DNA of 64,000 bases from Roseovarius marisflavi (GTDB lineage: Bacteria > Pseudomonadota > Alphaproteobacteria > Rhodobacterales > Rhodobacteraceae). The notes beneath the pieces are model-generated. The model was not told the DNA's origin, ran no database searches, and was given only the letters and a program-made list of their open reading frames with translations. This document shows positions 1 to 9,577 of this stretch, piece by piece. Position numbers and translations under genes: made by a program. The DNA lies in NCBI RefSeq assembly GCF_900142625.1, contig NZ_FRBN01000010.1, positions 1-64,000 on the forward strand, written 5' to 3'. Position 1 is the first letter of the stretch, and the number at the start of each line of letters is the position of its first letter.

Positions 1-77
1 ACCTCGTCGTCCTGTGTAATCCCGTGAACTTGAAAAACGTTCTTGGCCAGATCAAGGCCGATTGTGGTAACTTGCAT
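1..77 (-). mobile_element. IS110-family transposase, 5' end only (runs off window)
   Basis: The reverse strand reads M-Q-V-T-T-I-G-L-D-L-A-K-N-V-F-Q-V-H-G-I from an ATG at 77 to the window edge. This is the classic N-terminus of IS110-family DEDD transposases; the Asp of GLDLAK is the first catalytic acid of the RuvC-like domain. A strong ribosome-binding site (GGAGGA) lies about 10 bases upstream of the ATG. Only about 25 codons are visible, so whether the element is intact cannot be judged here. Confidence 0.8.
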
Positions 78-202
78 TGGGTGGCTCCTCCTATACGCAG
101 ATATGGACATCTGCAGTATGGCGCATTGCGACGCCGATTGGAGCAGGAGCCATCCACCCCATCAGCTTTAGACACCGTCGCAAGATCCGCCAATCTTTTA
201 CT
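78..202 (-). ncRNA. IS110 non-coding end, possible bridge-RNA region
   Basis: The segment upstream of the transposase start has nested complementarity. GCAGAT (98-103) pairs with ATCTGC (110-115) as a perfect 6-bp hairpin. Outer arms around 80-90 (gtggctcctcc) and 140-158 (gagcaggagccatccac) are imperfectly complementary. In IS110-group elements the non-coding end next to the transposase start encodes the bridge RNA that programs target choice. The fold and position fit that, but the exact RNA and the element boundary are inferred. Confidence 0.35.
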
Positions 203-733
203 TTATATCTTTACAGGGTTTTTGGCTAACTGAGCGCCAGGAAAGCTGGTGCTACGAATTTCCAGTACACCATCAGCTTTAGCCCAGCTTCTAGCTTCGC
301 GACTTGAGTTTGGATAAACCATTAACAGAAGCCCAACTCCAAAGAGCAACTGCATCCGTGATGCGTCCTGAAAAATGTCCCAAATGGCAACTTGTTTGGA
401 ACCGAACCATTTCTTAAATTTCTCAGCGTTGTCCACAGAGATAACAACGCGTTTTTAATCCGTAAATTGGCAGCTTGAAGCCCCATCATTCAGAGCATCC
501 AGTTTACCATTCCACCTTTCGTAACCGAATTGTTCTTTCCAGTTCAGTGTTTTGCTGACCTCGTCGTAAAATGAAGGCTCAGAAGCCAGCTGCCAGCGAT
601 GATGCTCAAAATTCCTACTTGCTACCAACCATTGGGTGCTTTGGGTCCAAAGAGATCGTTCAGAAGTTACAACAACAGGCCCATCGCGGAAGAGGAGAAA
701 ATCTGTTTCCAGATTACTTGGATCGCAAATCAT
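203..733 (-). pseudogene. barstar-like (ribonuclease inhibitor) gene broken by an in-frame stop
   Basis: Two reading segments, 733-455 and 436-203, lie in the same frame separated only by a TAA at 455-457. The first ends with the pattern F-Y-D-E-V-x-K-T-L-N ... W-N-G-K-L-D-A-L-N-D-G, which resembles the barstar core in which a short helix is followed by G-x-N-L-D-A-L. The second continues with V-V-I-S-V-D-N-A-E-K-F, then a helix-rich tail, as expected for the rest of that fold plus an extension. Read through, the product would be about 176 residues. Barstar proteins inhibit secreted ribonucleases or act as immunity proteins. No cognate nuclease is seen nearby. Family assignment is by eye and moderate; the stop could be real decay or a sequencing error. 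Confidence 0.45.
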
Positions 734-1247
734 TGGCTCACTTTTCAGACCGTTCGTTTTGCCACATAATGATGATCAGCAAGATAACAACCTCGTCCAA
801 AATATAGCTAGCAGCGAGAGGTTAGATTTGGCGTTGAAGATGAAAGCACCGTTGCTGCCGATTTGCATGTCGAGTGCCTCTGAGCCCATGAGCATAATGT
901 CACAATCGCATCTAAGCGGTCGTCGATCTGAGGAAAATCTACGGCAGCTTTGGCCCGCACTGTGTGACTTCGTGCGCAGCGCAGCGAAAGTCGGTTTGAT
1001 CTGAACCGGCCCTTCGTGCGGCTCGCGGCGAATGCCTGTAGAGAGTCCAAAATACCAGATGCTACGAACTGTACGGATAGCGGCAAAGGGTGGAAAGCGG
1101 CCGTTCACAACGCTCCGGATCAAGGTCCGCTAAACGGGGCAAAAAATACCGCTCTATTAGTTTATACCAATGCCCGTTTTAAGTTAAACTGAGCTGTTCC
1201 TGAACGCTCGGCTTTTTCGTTCACACCGCTGACATTTCGGCTTTATC
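734..1247. other. non-coding stretch, possible dispersed repeat remnant
   Basis: No convincing gene is seen. Small reading frames on both strands overlap one another and none shows a family motif. The part from about 960 to 1200 resembles, from memory, a dispersed intergenic sequence seen in roseobacter genomes near mobile elements; this cannot be verified from the window alone. Confidence 0.25.
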
Positions 1248-1652
1248 TCAGGCGATTTCCGCAAGAGACCCCAGCGGCTGCAAAGGTGGCATTGCGTTGC
1301 CAAGCAATTGACGCTCTCCGCAATCGTCTGCAAAGCGCTCTCTGACTTTCTCTGCGATGTCGCTCGGATGAACCAAGTACAGCACACCTTTTCGCCGCTC
1401 AATCCCAAGTCGGGCTTTCTTTGCCGCTTTGTACAATTGCTCCATCACTCTCGACGAAGACCATCCAGTTTCATTCATTATCTGTTTGACGTGCACCCCA
1501 TGATGCAACTCGGTCAACAAATGCGCATCAATGCTAAATTTTGAAGGCATTACGATGTCATCACAATTTCGCGCGGCGCAAACAAGCACCCTGTCTGAAT
1601 TCACAAGCTTGAGAGCGCGGAGACGTCCTTGACGGGCCTTTTCAATACTCAT
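1248..1652 (-). CDS. hypothetical protein, possible helix-turn-helix
   Basis: A 134-residue protein begins at ATG 1652 with GGGGTG just upstream; an in-frame TTG at 1667 is less likely. The N-terminus is basic (M-S-I-E-K-A-R-Q-G-R-L-R-A-L-K). The middle (roughly residues 50-85, with H-V-K-Q-I-M-N-E-T-G-W-S-S-S-R-V) reads like a winged helix-turn-helix: a helix, a G-W-S-S-S turn, and a basic recognition helix followed by an R-R-K-G-V-L-Y-L-V strand. DNA binding is therefore plausible but unproven. It lies in the decayed accessory segment between the barstar-like pseudogene and the truncated recombinase, with no operon partner. Confidence 0.5.
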   Translation of the reverse strand: MSIEKARQGRLRALKLVNSDRVLVCAARNCDDIVMPSKFSIDAHLLTELHHGVHVKQIMNETGWSSSRVMEQLYKAAKKARLGIERRKGVLYLVHPSDIAEKVRERFADDCGERQLLGNAMPPLQPLGSLAEIA

Positions 1653-2524
1653 GTTCACACCCCGCAATACTTGCGCCGCCCAGGTTAGACTTGGGTGCGC
1701 GGTTTGATTTTGTGGTGACAGGCCATGCCCAAAAGCCTGACGTTTTTCTATAAATAAAGTACATTCTATTTCCCCCTGGCCCGGTGTTCAATGATGAGGG
1801 CGCGACGAATTTCGGACACCATCGTGCCTCATTTTGGACAAAATTCAATACTTTGTGCCAATTGTTGGGATCTGTGAGACAATATCAGACAGGCTTGATT
1901 TTGTTCCAGTTAGAGCGACGAAATATCATTAATCAGAGACAGAGTTCGCAGAATGACAAGATTGTTCGCGCCTCGAATTCAGGCGAAATAGGAAGTTACT
2001 CTGTTCAGCGTTGAAATGGCGAATCGCCGTGACGATGCTGTCATTCGCCGCATATGCAAGACCGTCGGGTAAGCTCTGAGACCTGTCACTGCGCGTGCTT
2101 TGCTACCAACGTCAGAAATGGGCCGAAAGCAGACCCCAGAGTTTGAACGTAGCATGGCAGCTTGGTCTAAGGTTTGTGGCTGCTGTCATCGCGAGATGCA
2201 GCGGCGATAAATCCGACAACGAGGAAAGCGCGGGCGGGTTTCGATATGCTATGGGGATTTTGCGTTGCGGCTGCGGTTATCGATGCGCGGGGCGGCCGGT
2301 TGCATGACGACAGGCAGTTCGAATGTGTCGGTTCTCCCGACCCGATTTGACCAGTTGATCTCCCGTCTCTCTGCCAAAGGCCTGATGCAGCGTATGTTAT
2401 GACGAGGTGGCCGCACGGAGTGGCCCGGCGCCTTCGCAAGGAGGGGTCAGGTTTGCGCGATTTATCATGCCGCATCCTCCCATGGTGGCGTGCGAGACCT
2501 GGGTGTTTGAACTGGCGCGTCGAG
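1653..2524. other. 872-base stretch with no recognisable gene
   Basis: Only short overlapping reading frames without family motifs are present, plus the out-of-family read-through tail of the truncated recombinase (2167 to about 2524). Base composition from about 1720 to 2000 is less GC-rich than the surrounding chromosome, consistent with acquired or decayed DNA. No repeat or RNA structure could be supported. Confidence 0.4.
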
Positions 2525-3135
2525 ATCGGATCGATCCGGTTGCGACCCGGGAACATCCATCCTCTCGGCCGCGCTTCTCGGTAATAGTCGCGCAACAGGC
2601 TCAGGAGGTTCGGCGACAACATGACCTGCCGATCCTTACGCCCCTTACCATGCTCAATTCGGATCAGCATCCGGTCACTGTCGATATCGCCTACCTTCAG
2701 ATGCGTGACCTCACTGGCCCGCAATCCTCCGCCGTAGGCAACGCTGAAGGCTGCGCGGTACCGTAACCCAGGCCCAGGTGCCGCTTCGATAATACGCGAG
2801 ACTTCCTCGGCGCTGAGCACGACGGGGATCTTCTTGGCTGCCCGCTGATACCGCATGTGCCGCTTCATCTCCGGGCGTGGGCATGTGGCTGCGAAAAAGA
2901 AACTCAACACCGTCAGTCGGTTGTTGAAGGTCGGCGCACCAACGCCGCGCTCCTTCATATCGAGCTGGAACGCCCGCAGTTCTTCTGGCGTAGCGCTATC
3001 AGGCGCATGCCCCAGAAACCGCGTGAAGTCGCGCATCGCACGTAAACACATCGTCTGTGTCTTGGCCTGCAGCCCCATGATCTGCATGTCTTCAACAAAA
3101 CGCTGGCGTAGTTTGGGAACATATTGGTCTGACAT
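2525..3135 (-). pseudogene. tyrosine recombinase (phage-integrase family), C-terminus lost
   Basis: The first ~203 residues are a clear tyrosine recombinase. A SAM-like core-binding domain (about 1-95) is followed by the start of the catalytic domain with the box-I arginine in G-G-G-L-R-A-S-E-V and the beta-hairpin lysine in G-K-G-R-K-D-R. After D-P-I-S-T-R-Q the sequence leaves the family: the H-x-L-R-H box and the nucleophilic tyrosine are missing, and the frame runs on into unrelated arginine/serine-rich residues to a stop at 2167. The remnant cannot catalyse recombination. Such single-recombinase genes often accompany IS91-like elements in this lineage. An AGGAGG-type site (GGAGGTTTC) precedes the ATG. 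Confidence 0.75.
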
Positions 3136-3403
3136 TGAAACCTCCTGTCGTCAGATTGAGAAGGTCTCAATCGTCCAACAGGTGAGTCGGTTCACAAAAT
3201 CACAGAACTCAAATCAGCGCGAAACAACCGCCACAGGCACCAGAACCGCAAGAGCGGTTTCGTCCTTGTCCGCATAGCGGTCCTTGGTGCTATGCGCAGC
3301 GAACTTCCGCTTTACGCCCTCCCCACAAAACCCCAGCTACTCCCAACCATCACCGCTCGACTCGCAGAGAAGCCCGACCGGCCCAGGCTGTGGGCCAGAT
3401 CAA

Positions 3404-3745
3404 TCAGACCCGCTCGACGGTGACGGTCGAGCTTGAGTAGAACGCGATGTGGTCCTTGATCGCGGCGGCGGCGGGTTTGGGGTTCTCATAGCTCCAGGCG
3501 GCGTTTTCCAGCGTTTTGCTTTTGGTCACGATTGAAAAGAACCGCGCGTCGCCCTTGTGGGGGCAATGGCTTGTCTGCGGGCTTTCATCGAGAAAGGCCA
3601 TCGCGATATCGCTGCGCGGAAAATAATAGACCGCCGGATATTCGCCCTCGATCAGCTCGATTGCGTTCTTGGTTTCGGCCAGAACGGCGCCACCGGCGCG
3701 CACGGTCCAGGTGCCTTCTGCTTTGCGTGTCGTGATATCGGCCAT
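3404..3745 (-). CDS. DUF427 domain protein
   Basis: A 113-residue cytosolic protein of the DUF427 family. The family pattern is visible: V-Y-Y-F-P-R-S-D-I near residue 40, the S-H-C-P-H-K-G-D-A-R-F-F motif in the middle, and A-A-W-S-Y-E-N-P at about residue 85. Length matches the family. A GGGATGG site precedes the ATG. Function is unknown; the conserved C-P-x-K-G segment is the family hallmark. It stands alone between mobile remnants and the aminopeptidase P gene on the same strand, about 60 bases downstream of the latter. Confidence 0.9.
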   Translation of the reverse strand: MADITTRKAEGTWTVRAGGAVLAETKNAIELIEGEYPAVYYFPRSDIAMAFLDESPQTSHCPHKGDARFFSIVTKSKTLENAAWSYENPKPAAAAIKDHIAFYSSSTVTVERV

Positions 3746-3806
3746 GATCCATCCCTATTTCAGTCGTTTTGATTTTTATATGCCGCGGCGCGATGACAGG
3801 CAGGTG

Positions 3807-5627
3807 TCAAACGGGCCGGGTTGCCTGGTCCAACCATAGCCGGGCTTGCGCCGAGAGCCGAGCCCCGATTTTGTCGCGGCACTGCTGGTGATAGGCGTCA
3901 ATCCACGCGCGCTCGGGCTTTGTCAGCATATCGCGGTCGATCAGACGCCGGTCGATCGGCACGAAATTCAGCGTCTCAAAGCAGAGTTTGCCGGAGACAT
4001 CGCCGCCGGGCAAGAGGTGTGCGTCGGTCACCACCAGGAGGTTTTCGATGCGGATGCCAAAGGCGCCCTCGCGGTAATAGCCCGGCTCGTTCGACAGGAT
4101 CATGCCGGGCTTGAGCGGCTCGTGACTTGTCCGCGACAGCCGCTGAGGCCCTTCATGTACGCACAGATGCACCCCCACGCCATGCCCGGTGCCATGGCCG
4201 TAATCCTGATCTGCAAGCCAGAGCGGATAGCGCGCGATCGCGTCAAGGTCACGCCCGGCAAGGCCAGCCGGAAAGCGCAGCCTGGAAATGGCGATCATGC
4301 CTTGCAGCACGCGGGTAAAGGCCGCGCGTTCCTCCGTGCCAATGTCGCCGACGGGCAGGGTACGGGTGATATCGGTGGTGCCGTCAAGATATTGCCCGCC
4401 CCCGTCCAGCACCAGCAAATCGCCATTCTCAAGCGTGCGGTTGCTCGACCGCGTCACCCGGTAATGGGCCAGTGCGCCGTTAGGGCCGCTGCCCGCGATG
4501 GTGTCAAAGCTGATATCGAGAAGTTTGCCGGTCGCGGCGCGGCAGGCCTCCAGCTGGGTGGCGACGTCGATCTCGGTGATCGTGCCGGGGGATTGCTCTT
4601 CAAACCAGCACAGGAATTCGCAAACTGCCGCCCCGTCGCGCAGATGTGCGGCGCGGGTTCCGGCAATCTCGGCCTCGGTTTTACACGCCTTGGGCAGGAT
4701 GCAGGGATCATTGCCGCGCGCGATGGTGATATTACTGCCGGGCTCGGCCGCCAGAGCCTGAAGGTGGCTCAGAACGATGGCGGGGGTCGAGGCCGGGTCG
4801 ATCTGATAGGTGATGCCTTGCGCCGCGCCAAGCCCGTCCAAAAGCCCGTCATAGGCGCGCAGATGCACGTGATCGCCCAAATGCGCCTTGACCTCTGGGC
4901 TAACCTCGGCATCGCTGAACAGGGTAACTTCGCCGGTCCAATCAAGAAGGGCAAATGCCTGAACAATCGGATTGCGCGGGATGTCAGAGCCGCGAATATT
5001 GAGCAGCCAGCAGATCGAATCCGGCAAGGCCAGGATCGCGCACCGCTTGCCCGCCGCCTCAAGTGCCGCACCAAGGTCCCGGCGCTTCGTGGCATGGGGC
5101 TTGCCGGTAAGGTCATCCGGCTGGATCGTGATCGGGCGGCGTGGCCGCGCCGGGCGCTCGGGCCATACCCGGTCGACCTGGTTCTCGACAGCGCGCAGGG
5201 TAATGCCGCTGCCCTCCAGGGATTTTTCAAGCGCCTCAAGCTGTTCGACCGTGTAAAGCCAGGGATCAAAGCCAACCTCGCCGCCCTGCGGAAGATGCTG
5301 TTTGAGCCAATCACCAAGGCGCACATCGGGCCAGTCAACGGGTGTGAAATGCCCGATATCGACCTGCGTCTTGACCTGCACGCGGTAGCGGCTGTCGACA
5401 AACACTCCGGCCACATCCGCCAGCACCGCACAGAACCCCGCCGAGCCGGTAAAGCCGGTGAGCCAGGCCAGACGGCTATCGCAGGCGGCAACATATTCAC
5501 CCTGATGCGCATCGGCGCGCGGCACAAGAAAGCCGACCAACCCGGTCTCGGCCATCTCTGCGCGCAACGCGGCAAGGCGCGGCGGACCCTGATCGGGGCG
5601 GGCGGTGTCGTCGAAGGATTGAAACAT
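3807..5627 (-). CDS. aminopeptidase P family metallopeptidase (Xaa-Pro aminopeptidase)
   Basis: A 606-residue M24B peptidase releasing N-terminal residues that precede proline. The long form has two creatinase-like N-terminal domains (about 1-310) and a pita-bread catalytic domain. Metal ligands are visible: L-D-G-G-G-Q-Y-L-D-G-T-T-D-I-T-R supplies both aspartates, G-H-G-T-G-H-G-V-G the histidine, then S-N-E-P-G-Y-Y and F-G-I-R-I-E-N the glutamates. The start is placed at ATG 5627 (M-F-Q-S-F-D-D), with AGGG upstream, rather than the earlier in-frame ATG, because the extra 22 residues do not look like family sequence. Probably cytosolic. It is followed on the same strand by the DUF427 gene. 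Confidence 0.92.
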   Translation of the reverse strand: MFQSFDDTARPDQGPPRLAALRAEMAETGLVGFLVPRADAHQGEYVAACDSRLAWLTGFTGSAGFCAVLADVAGVFVDSRYRVQVKTQVDIGHFTPVDWPDVRLGDWLKQHLPQGGEVGFDPWLYTVEQLEALEKSLEGSGITLRAVENQVDRVWPERPARPRRPITIQPDDLTGKPHATKRRDLGAALEAAGKRCAILALPDSICWLLNIRGSDIPRNPIVQAFALLDWTGEVTLFSDAEVSPEVKAHLGDHVHLRAYDGLLDGLGAAQGITYQIDPASTPAIVLSHLQALAAEPGSNITIARGNDPCILPKACKTEAEIAGTRAAHLRDGAAVCEFLCWFEEQSPGTITEIDVATQLEACRAATGKLLDISFDTIAGSGPNGALAHYRVTRSSNRTLENGDLLVLDGGGQYLDGTTDITRTLPVGDIGTEERAAFTRVLQGMIAISRLRFPAGLAGRDLDAIARYPLWLADQDYGHGTGHGVGVHLCVHEGPQRLSRTSHEPLKPGMILSNEPGYYREGAFGIRIENLLVVTDAHLLPGGDVSGKLCFETLNFVPIDRRLIDRDMLTKPERAWIDAYHQQCRDKIGARLSAQARLWLDQATRPV

Positions 5628-5779
5628 GGTCAACGGCCCTTGCAGAGTGTTTTGCCCATTTCTCACCCAGTTGTGCGGAAATGACCAGACCATGCGGTGA
5701 TTGAATGTCGGAGATTTGGGGATGTGACCTGGACATGTCCGATCTTTATCGCGCCGGGCACCGAGACCTCTTTACCCGG

Positions 5780-6427
5780 CTATTGGGCCGATCGCGGTGC
5801 CTGCCGCGACCTGGAGTGCGCCTCTGCGTCGGGCAGAAACCCATCTGCTGTGGATTCAAGGCAGTCTTCGCAAATGGCATGGCTGATCTGAACCTTGCTG
5901 CGTCCTCCCGCTGCATAGTAGTCCTCGGCCGAAACCCAGGTGTCGCCGACAATCGGGGCATAATTGACCCTCTGGCACCAACTGCACATCGTGACGACGG
6001 GCAGGTTTTGGTCTTCCTTGGCCAGATTCCGAAGTTTCTTGAAGTCGTAAAGGTCGATAGGCGGGCGTTGATGTGAATGCTGCTCTACGGATTGAAAGAT
6101 GAAACCTGTACACAGATGATCCGAGAATATCGGTTTCACCGACTGCCGGATGTGGCGCTCGCGGCCAGGGGCGTCACAGCGAAACGGCAATACCCAGACC
6201 CAGTTGGGGTCTGCGGCGACCCGCTCCATGATCCGTCTATACTGGTTTCGAACCTCAGCCCCCGCAATAAAGTCGAAAAGGTTGCGTCCGATGACCGCGT
6301 CAGCGTCGAGTTCCTGCGCGCCGCTCTGCATGGCAAATGCATTCCAGTTGCTCGCCCCGATGCTTTGGATGACGGCGTTGCGGTTGGTGGTAAAGGTCAG
6401 GCCCGCCAGTGCTTCCAGATGCGACAT
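5780..6427 (-). CDS. PAS-like sensory protein with C-terminal Cys motif
   Basis: A 215-residue protein. Residues about 5-110 look like a PAS-like sensor domain (N-x-F-A at 30, G-R-N-L-F-D-F near 48). Residues 140-195 contain C-S-W-C-Q-R-V and, after a W-V-S-A-E-D-Y segment, I-S-H-A-I-C-E-D-C-L-E. That paired C-x-x-C arrangement resembles the short tail found after PAS domains in many proteobacterial signalling proteins. No kinase, GGDEF or DNA-binding output follows, so it would signal through a partner. Upstream ribosome-binding site is weak. It lies between cobT and pepP on the same strand, with a large gap to cobT, so is probably its own unit. Confidence 0.7.
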   Translation of the reverse strand: MSHLEALAGLTFTTNRNAVIQSIGASNWNAFAMQSGAQELDADAVIGRNLFDFIAGAEVRNQYRRIMERVAADPNWVWVLPFRCDAPGRERHIRQSVKPIFSDHLCTGFIFQSVEQHSHQRPPIDLYDFKKLRNLAKEDQNLPVVTMCSWCQRVNYAPIVGDTWVSAEDYYAAGGRSKVQISHAICEDCLESTADGFLPDAEAHSRSRQAPRSAQ

Positions 6428-6902
6428 GTCGGCCTAAAGCCCCCGCAAAACGATGATTTGATCGTTAAAGTGGCCACTAGCCACGACCGCTTAGGCGAGT
6501 ATGTTCCAGATTTCCGGCGCTTGCATTGATATCGGTCAATTTGGGTTTTCATCACGTTTCGTCGTGACGATAATCGTGTTGAACCTGCGATCCAGAGTGG
6601 TGCGCCGGGCGATTTATGCGGGCGCGACGTGTTTGGTGCCCGGCGATATGAAACCGGCCCGCCGCGAAGTCGGCCCGCAGGAGTGATGAGCCAAAGCGCA
6701 GGTCGTTACTATGATCATTGCGTTTGCGCGCATGTCGGCCTGTCCGGTCACAAAGTCCTGGTGATCGGGCGAGAGAGACATCCCGTCATCGTTGGTTCGC
6801 ATTTCGATGTTTACGCCGATGACATTTGCCCGGCTCAGGACGCCTTCGGGAGAGCGGGAAACCGGCGGGCGTCATCATGCGCCCACCGCGCATCACCGTG
6901 CA
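6428..6902. other. 475-base gap downstream of cobT
   Basis: No gene can be supported. A minus-strand frame at 6614-6802 reads somewhat protein-like (residues R-T-N-D-D-G-M-S-L-S-P-D-H-Q-D) and extends upstream without a start until it meets a stop; it may be a decayed coding remnant. Small GC-rich inverted repeats occur around 6605-6680. Confidence 0.3.
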
Positions 6903-8780
6903 TCAGCGGGCGCGATTGATGCCCATTACGCGCGCCCGGGCGCGCGGGTCGCTGTCAAACAACGCGGCGAGTTGTTCGGTCATGGCGCCGGCAAGCTGAT
7001 CGGCGTCGGTGATGGTCACGGCGCGCTCGTAATAGCGGGTGACGTCATGCCCGATGCCAATGGCCAGCAATTCAACCTGCTTGCGCCGCTCGACCATGTC
7101 GATCACATCGCGCAGATGTTTTTCGAGGTAATTCGCGGGGTTAACGGACAAAGTTGAATCGTCCACCGGCGCGCCATCGCTGATCACCATCAGGATCTTG
7201 CGCGACTCTTTGCGCGCCACCATCCGCCGGTGCGCCCATTCAAGCGCCTCGCCGTCGATGTTTTCCTTGAGCAGGCCTTCTTTCATCATCAGGCCAAGAT
7301 TGTCCCGCGTCCGGCGCATCGGCGAGTCCGCCGATTTATAGATGATGTGGCGCAGATCGTTCAGGCGGCCGGGCAGTTGCGGGCGCCCTTCGGCAAGCCA
7401 TGCCTCGCGGCTTTGCCCGCCTTTCCACGCGCGGGTGGTAAAGCCGAGGATTTCCACCTTGACGCTGCACCGCTCAAGCGTGCGGGCCAGAACGTCGGCG
7501 CAGATCGCGGCAATCGAAATCGGGCGACCCCGCATCGAGCCGGAGTTATCCAGCAAAAGCGTCACCACCGTATCGCGAAACTCGGTATCCTTTTCGACCT
7601 TGAAGGACAGCGGCATCGTCGGGTTGGCCACGACGCGCGCAAGTCGGCCGGCATCAAGAATGCCCTCTTCGCGGTCAAACTCCCAGGAGCGGCTTTGCTG
7701 CGCCTGAAGGCGACGCTGAAGCTTGTTGGCCAGACGGCTGACCGCGCCTTTGAGCGGCTCGAGCTGTTGATCAAGATAGGCGCGCAGGCGTTCAAGCTCG
7801 ATCGGGTCGGCCAGATCTTCGGCGCGGATTTCTTCATCAAAAGCAGCGTTGTAGACGGTGTAATGCGGGTCCGCGTCCGAAATCGGCTGGGGCGCGGGCG
7901 GCTCCAGCGGGGCCTCGCCATCGGGCAGGTCGGTCTGCTCGTCCATCTCATCGTCGGACATATCGTCCATGCTGACCTGGGCCTGAGAGGCGTCCTGCTG
8001 TTCGTCCTGGCTCCGCTCGGCCTCTGCTTCGGCTTCGTTCTCGTCGCTGTCCTCGTCGCCGCTGCTGTCTTGCTCGTCCTGATCTTCGCCACTCTCTTCG
8101 GCGTCATCCTCGGTGTCGTCGTCAAGATTGTCCGGGTCATCCCCAAGCTGATCGCCATAGCCGAGATCCTCGATCATCCGGCGGGCGAATTTGGCAAAGG
8201 CGGTCTGGTCGGCAAGGATATCCTGCAGGTTCTCAAGCGTGCCGCCGGCCTGTTCCTCGATAAAGCCGCGCCACAGTTCCATCACGTTCTGCGCGCCCGG
8301 CGGCATGTCGCGCCCGGTGGCCAGATGGCGGATAAGATAGCCGGCCGCGGCGGGCAGGGGGGCATCGGCGCTGGAGGTGATCTGCTCATAGCCCAAACGC
8401 TGTGCGTCGGCGGCGATCTTGGAGTCGATATTGCTGGCGGTGCCGGGCATGTCGCGCGCGCCCACCGCCTCGCAGCGGGCGGTTTCCATAGCCTCGTAGA
8501 GATCGCGGGCCATGTCGCCCGGCGGGGCATAGCGCGCATGCAGGCCCGCGTCGTGAAACTTGTGGCGCAGCGCAAGCGCGTCGGCGGTGCCGCGCGCCAG
8601 CAGAACCTCTTCGCGGGTCATCCGGCGGCTGACCTGCGGCAGGCGCATCGCATCGCCCGAGATCCCGGCGGGATCGACCGAGTAGCTCACGGTAAGATCG
8701 GCGTCATCCGCCATCACCTTGGTGGCCTGCGCCAGCGCCTTCTTGAACGGATCGGCGGGGTTGTCGGTGGGTTTGTTCAT
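6903..8780 (-). CDS. cobT: cobaltochelatase subunit CobT
   Basis: A 625-residue subunit of the ATP-dependent aerobic cobaltochelatase (CobN-CobS-CobT), which inserts cobalt into hydrogenobyrinic acid a,c-diamide in the cytosol. The N-terminal half is followed by a long acidic linker rich in Asp and Glu (about residues 205-285) and then a von Willebrand A domain with the MIDAS motif D-N-S-G-S-M near residue 395. Length matches the family. Its ATG overlaps the stop of the racemase-family gene by four bases, so the two are translationally coupled; cobS lies just upstream. CobN is not in this window. Confidence 0.95.
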   Translation of the reverse strand: MNKPTDNPADPFKKALAQATKVMADDADLTVSYSVDPAGISGDAMRLPQVSRRMTREEVLLARGTADALALRHKFHDAGLHARYAPPGDMARDLYEAMETARCEAVGARDMPGTASNIDSKIAADAQRLGYEQITSSADAPLPAAAGYLIRHLATGRDMPPGAQNVMELWRGFIEEQAGGTLENLQDILADQTAFAKFARRMIEDLGYGDQLGDDPDNLDDDTEDDAEESGEDQDEQDSSGDEDSDENEAEAEAERSQDEQQDASQAQVSMDDMSDDEMDEQTDLPDGEAPLEPPAPQPISDADPHYTVYNAAFDEEIRAEDLADPIELERLRAYLDQQLEPLKGAVSRLANKLQRRLQAQQSRSWEFDREEGILDAGRLARVVANPTMPLSFKVEKDTEFRDTVVTLLLDNSGSMRGRPISIAAICADVLARTLERCSVKVEILGFTTRAWKGGQSREAWLAEGRPQLPGRLNDLRHIIYKSADSPMRRTRDNLGLMMKEGLLKENIDGEALEWAHRRMVARKESRKILMVISDGAPVDDSTLSVNPANYLEKHLRDVIDMVERRKQVELLAIGIGHDVTRYYERAVTITDADQLAGAMTEQLAALFDSDPRARARVMGINRAR

Positions 8781-9478
8781 AGGCTGGGTTCCAGATCTTT
8801 CAGGCTGATCCTATCGGTCGCCAAGCGGGTCAGAATGTCAACATGCACGTCCAGCGCATCAATGACGCGGTAGCCGGGATTTTGCCCGCCAAAGGCGAGG
8901 GTCAGATCGGTGCCCGCAAGCACGATGGCCTCTGCGCCATGGTCGCGGGTCATCCGGTGCCCGGCATCCATGAACAGGTCGCGCTGCGTTGTGCTACAGG
9001 TGCCGGCCACGGCCATGTCAAGATAGGCCCGCGACAGGGTCGCGATTTCATCGTCAAGCGCCACGGCGCGGGTCTTGCGTAACTGTCCGTATAGCCGGGT
9101 TTCCATCACGACGCGCGTGCCCAAAAGGCCAACAGTTTCAAGGCCCTCTGCGGCGAAATAGGCATCCAGCGGGGCAACCGCAGACACCAGCGGCAGCGAG
9201 GCGATCGCGCGCGTTTCCTCAAAGCAGAAGTGCCCCCCGAGCGAGGTGATCGCGGCACAGTCGCATCCCGCCCGCTTGAGCCGGTCGATCAGGCGGGCAT
9301 AGGCCGTGGCCTGCGCGCCGCGCTCGTCGGCCAGGTTGTTGCGGATCAACTCGTGCACGTCGGCATGCACGATGGTCAGATCAAGCGATGCGCCCATCCT
9401 TTCCGCTGCCGCCGTCAACTGCTCGTAATAGGCGACAGTCGCCGCCACTCCGATACCGCCAATCAGACCAATATGCAT
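8777..9478 (-). CDS. aspartate/glutamate racemase family protein
   Basis: A 233-residue cytosolic enzyme of the Asp/Glu racemase superfamily. It starts I-G-L-I-G-G-I-G (glycine-rich phosphate loop) and has the C-terminal L-A-G-T-D-L-T segment where YgeA-type racemases have the second catalytic cysteine. The first active-site region reads I-T-S-L-G-G-H-F, where family racemases usually have a Cys after a short hydrophobic strand; here the candidate first Cys is not obvious, and Thr sits at the second site (A-G-T-D). The enzyme may therefore be a non-racemising relative. GGAG precedes the ATG. It sits between cobS and cobT with a 4-base overlap to cobT. Confidence 0.75.
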   Translation of the reverse strand: MHIGLIGGIGVAATVAYYEQLTAAAERMGASLDLTIVHADVHELIRNNLADERGAQATAYARLIDRLKRAGCDCAAITSLGGHFCFEETRAIASLPLVSAVAPLDAYFAAEGLETVGLLGTRVVMETRLYGQLRKTRAVALDDEIATLSRAYLDMAVAGTCSTTQRDLFMDAGHRMTRDHGAEAIVLAGTDLTLAFGGQNPGYRVIDALDVHVDILTRLATDRISLKDLEPSL

Positions 9479-9577
9479 GGTTCACTCCAGTGCTTGGCGC
9501 GCGCCGATGTGCTCATCAGCCCTGACAGGCTGCCTCGCGAGGCCGCCACGCAAGGGGCGGATGAGCAAACGCGCGCT

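Noticed and set aside
2399-2766. plus-strand frame opposite the recombinase
   Set aside because: Shadow of the minus-strand recombinase; no family features.
3846-5684. 612-codon open frame on the plus strand
   Set aside because: Antisense shadow of the aminopeptidase P gene; no motifs.
7230-8873. 547-codon open frame on the plus strand
   Set aside because: Antisense shadow of cobT; repetitive stretches mirror the acidic linker.
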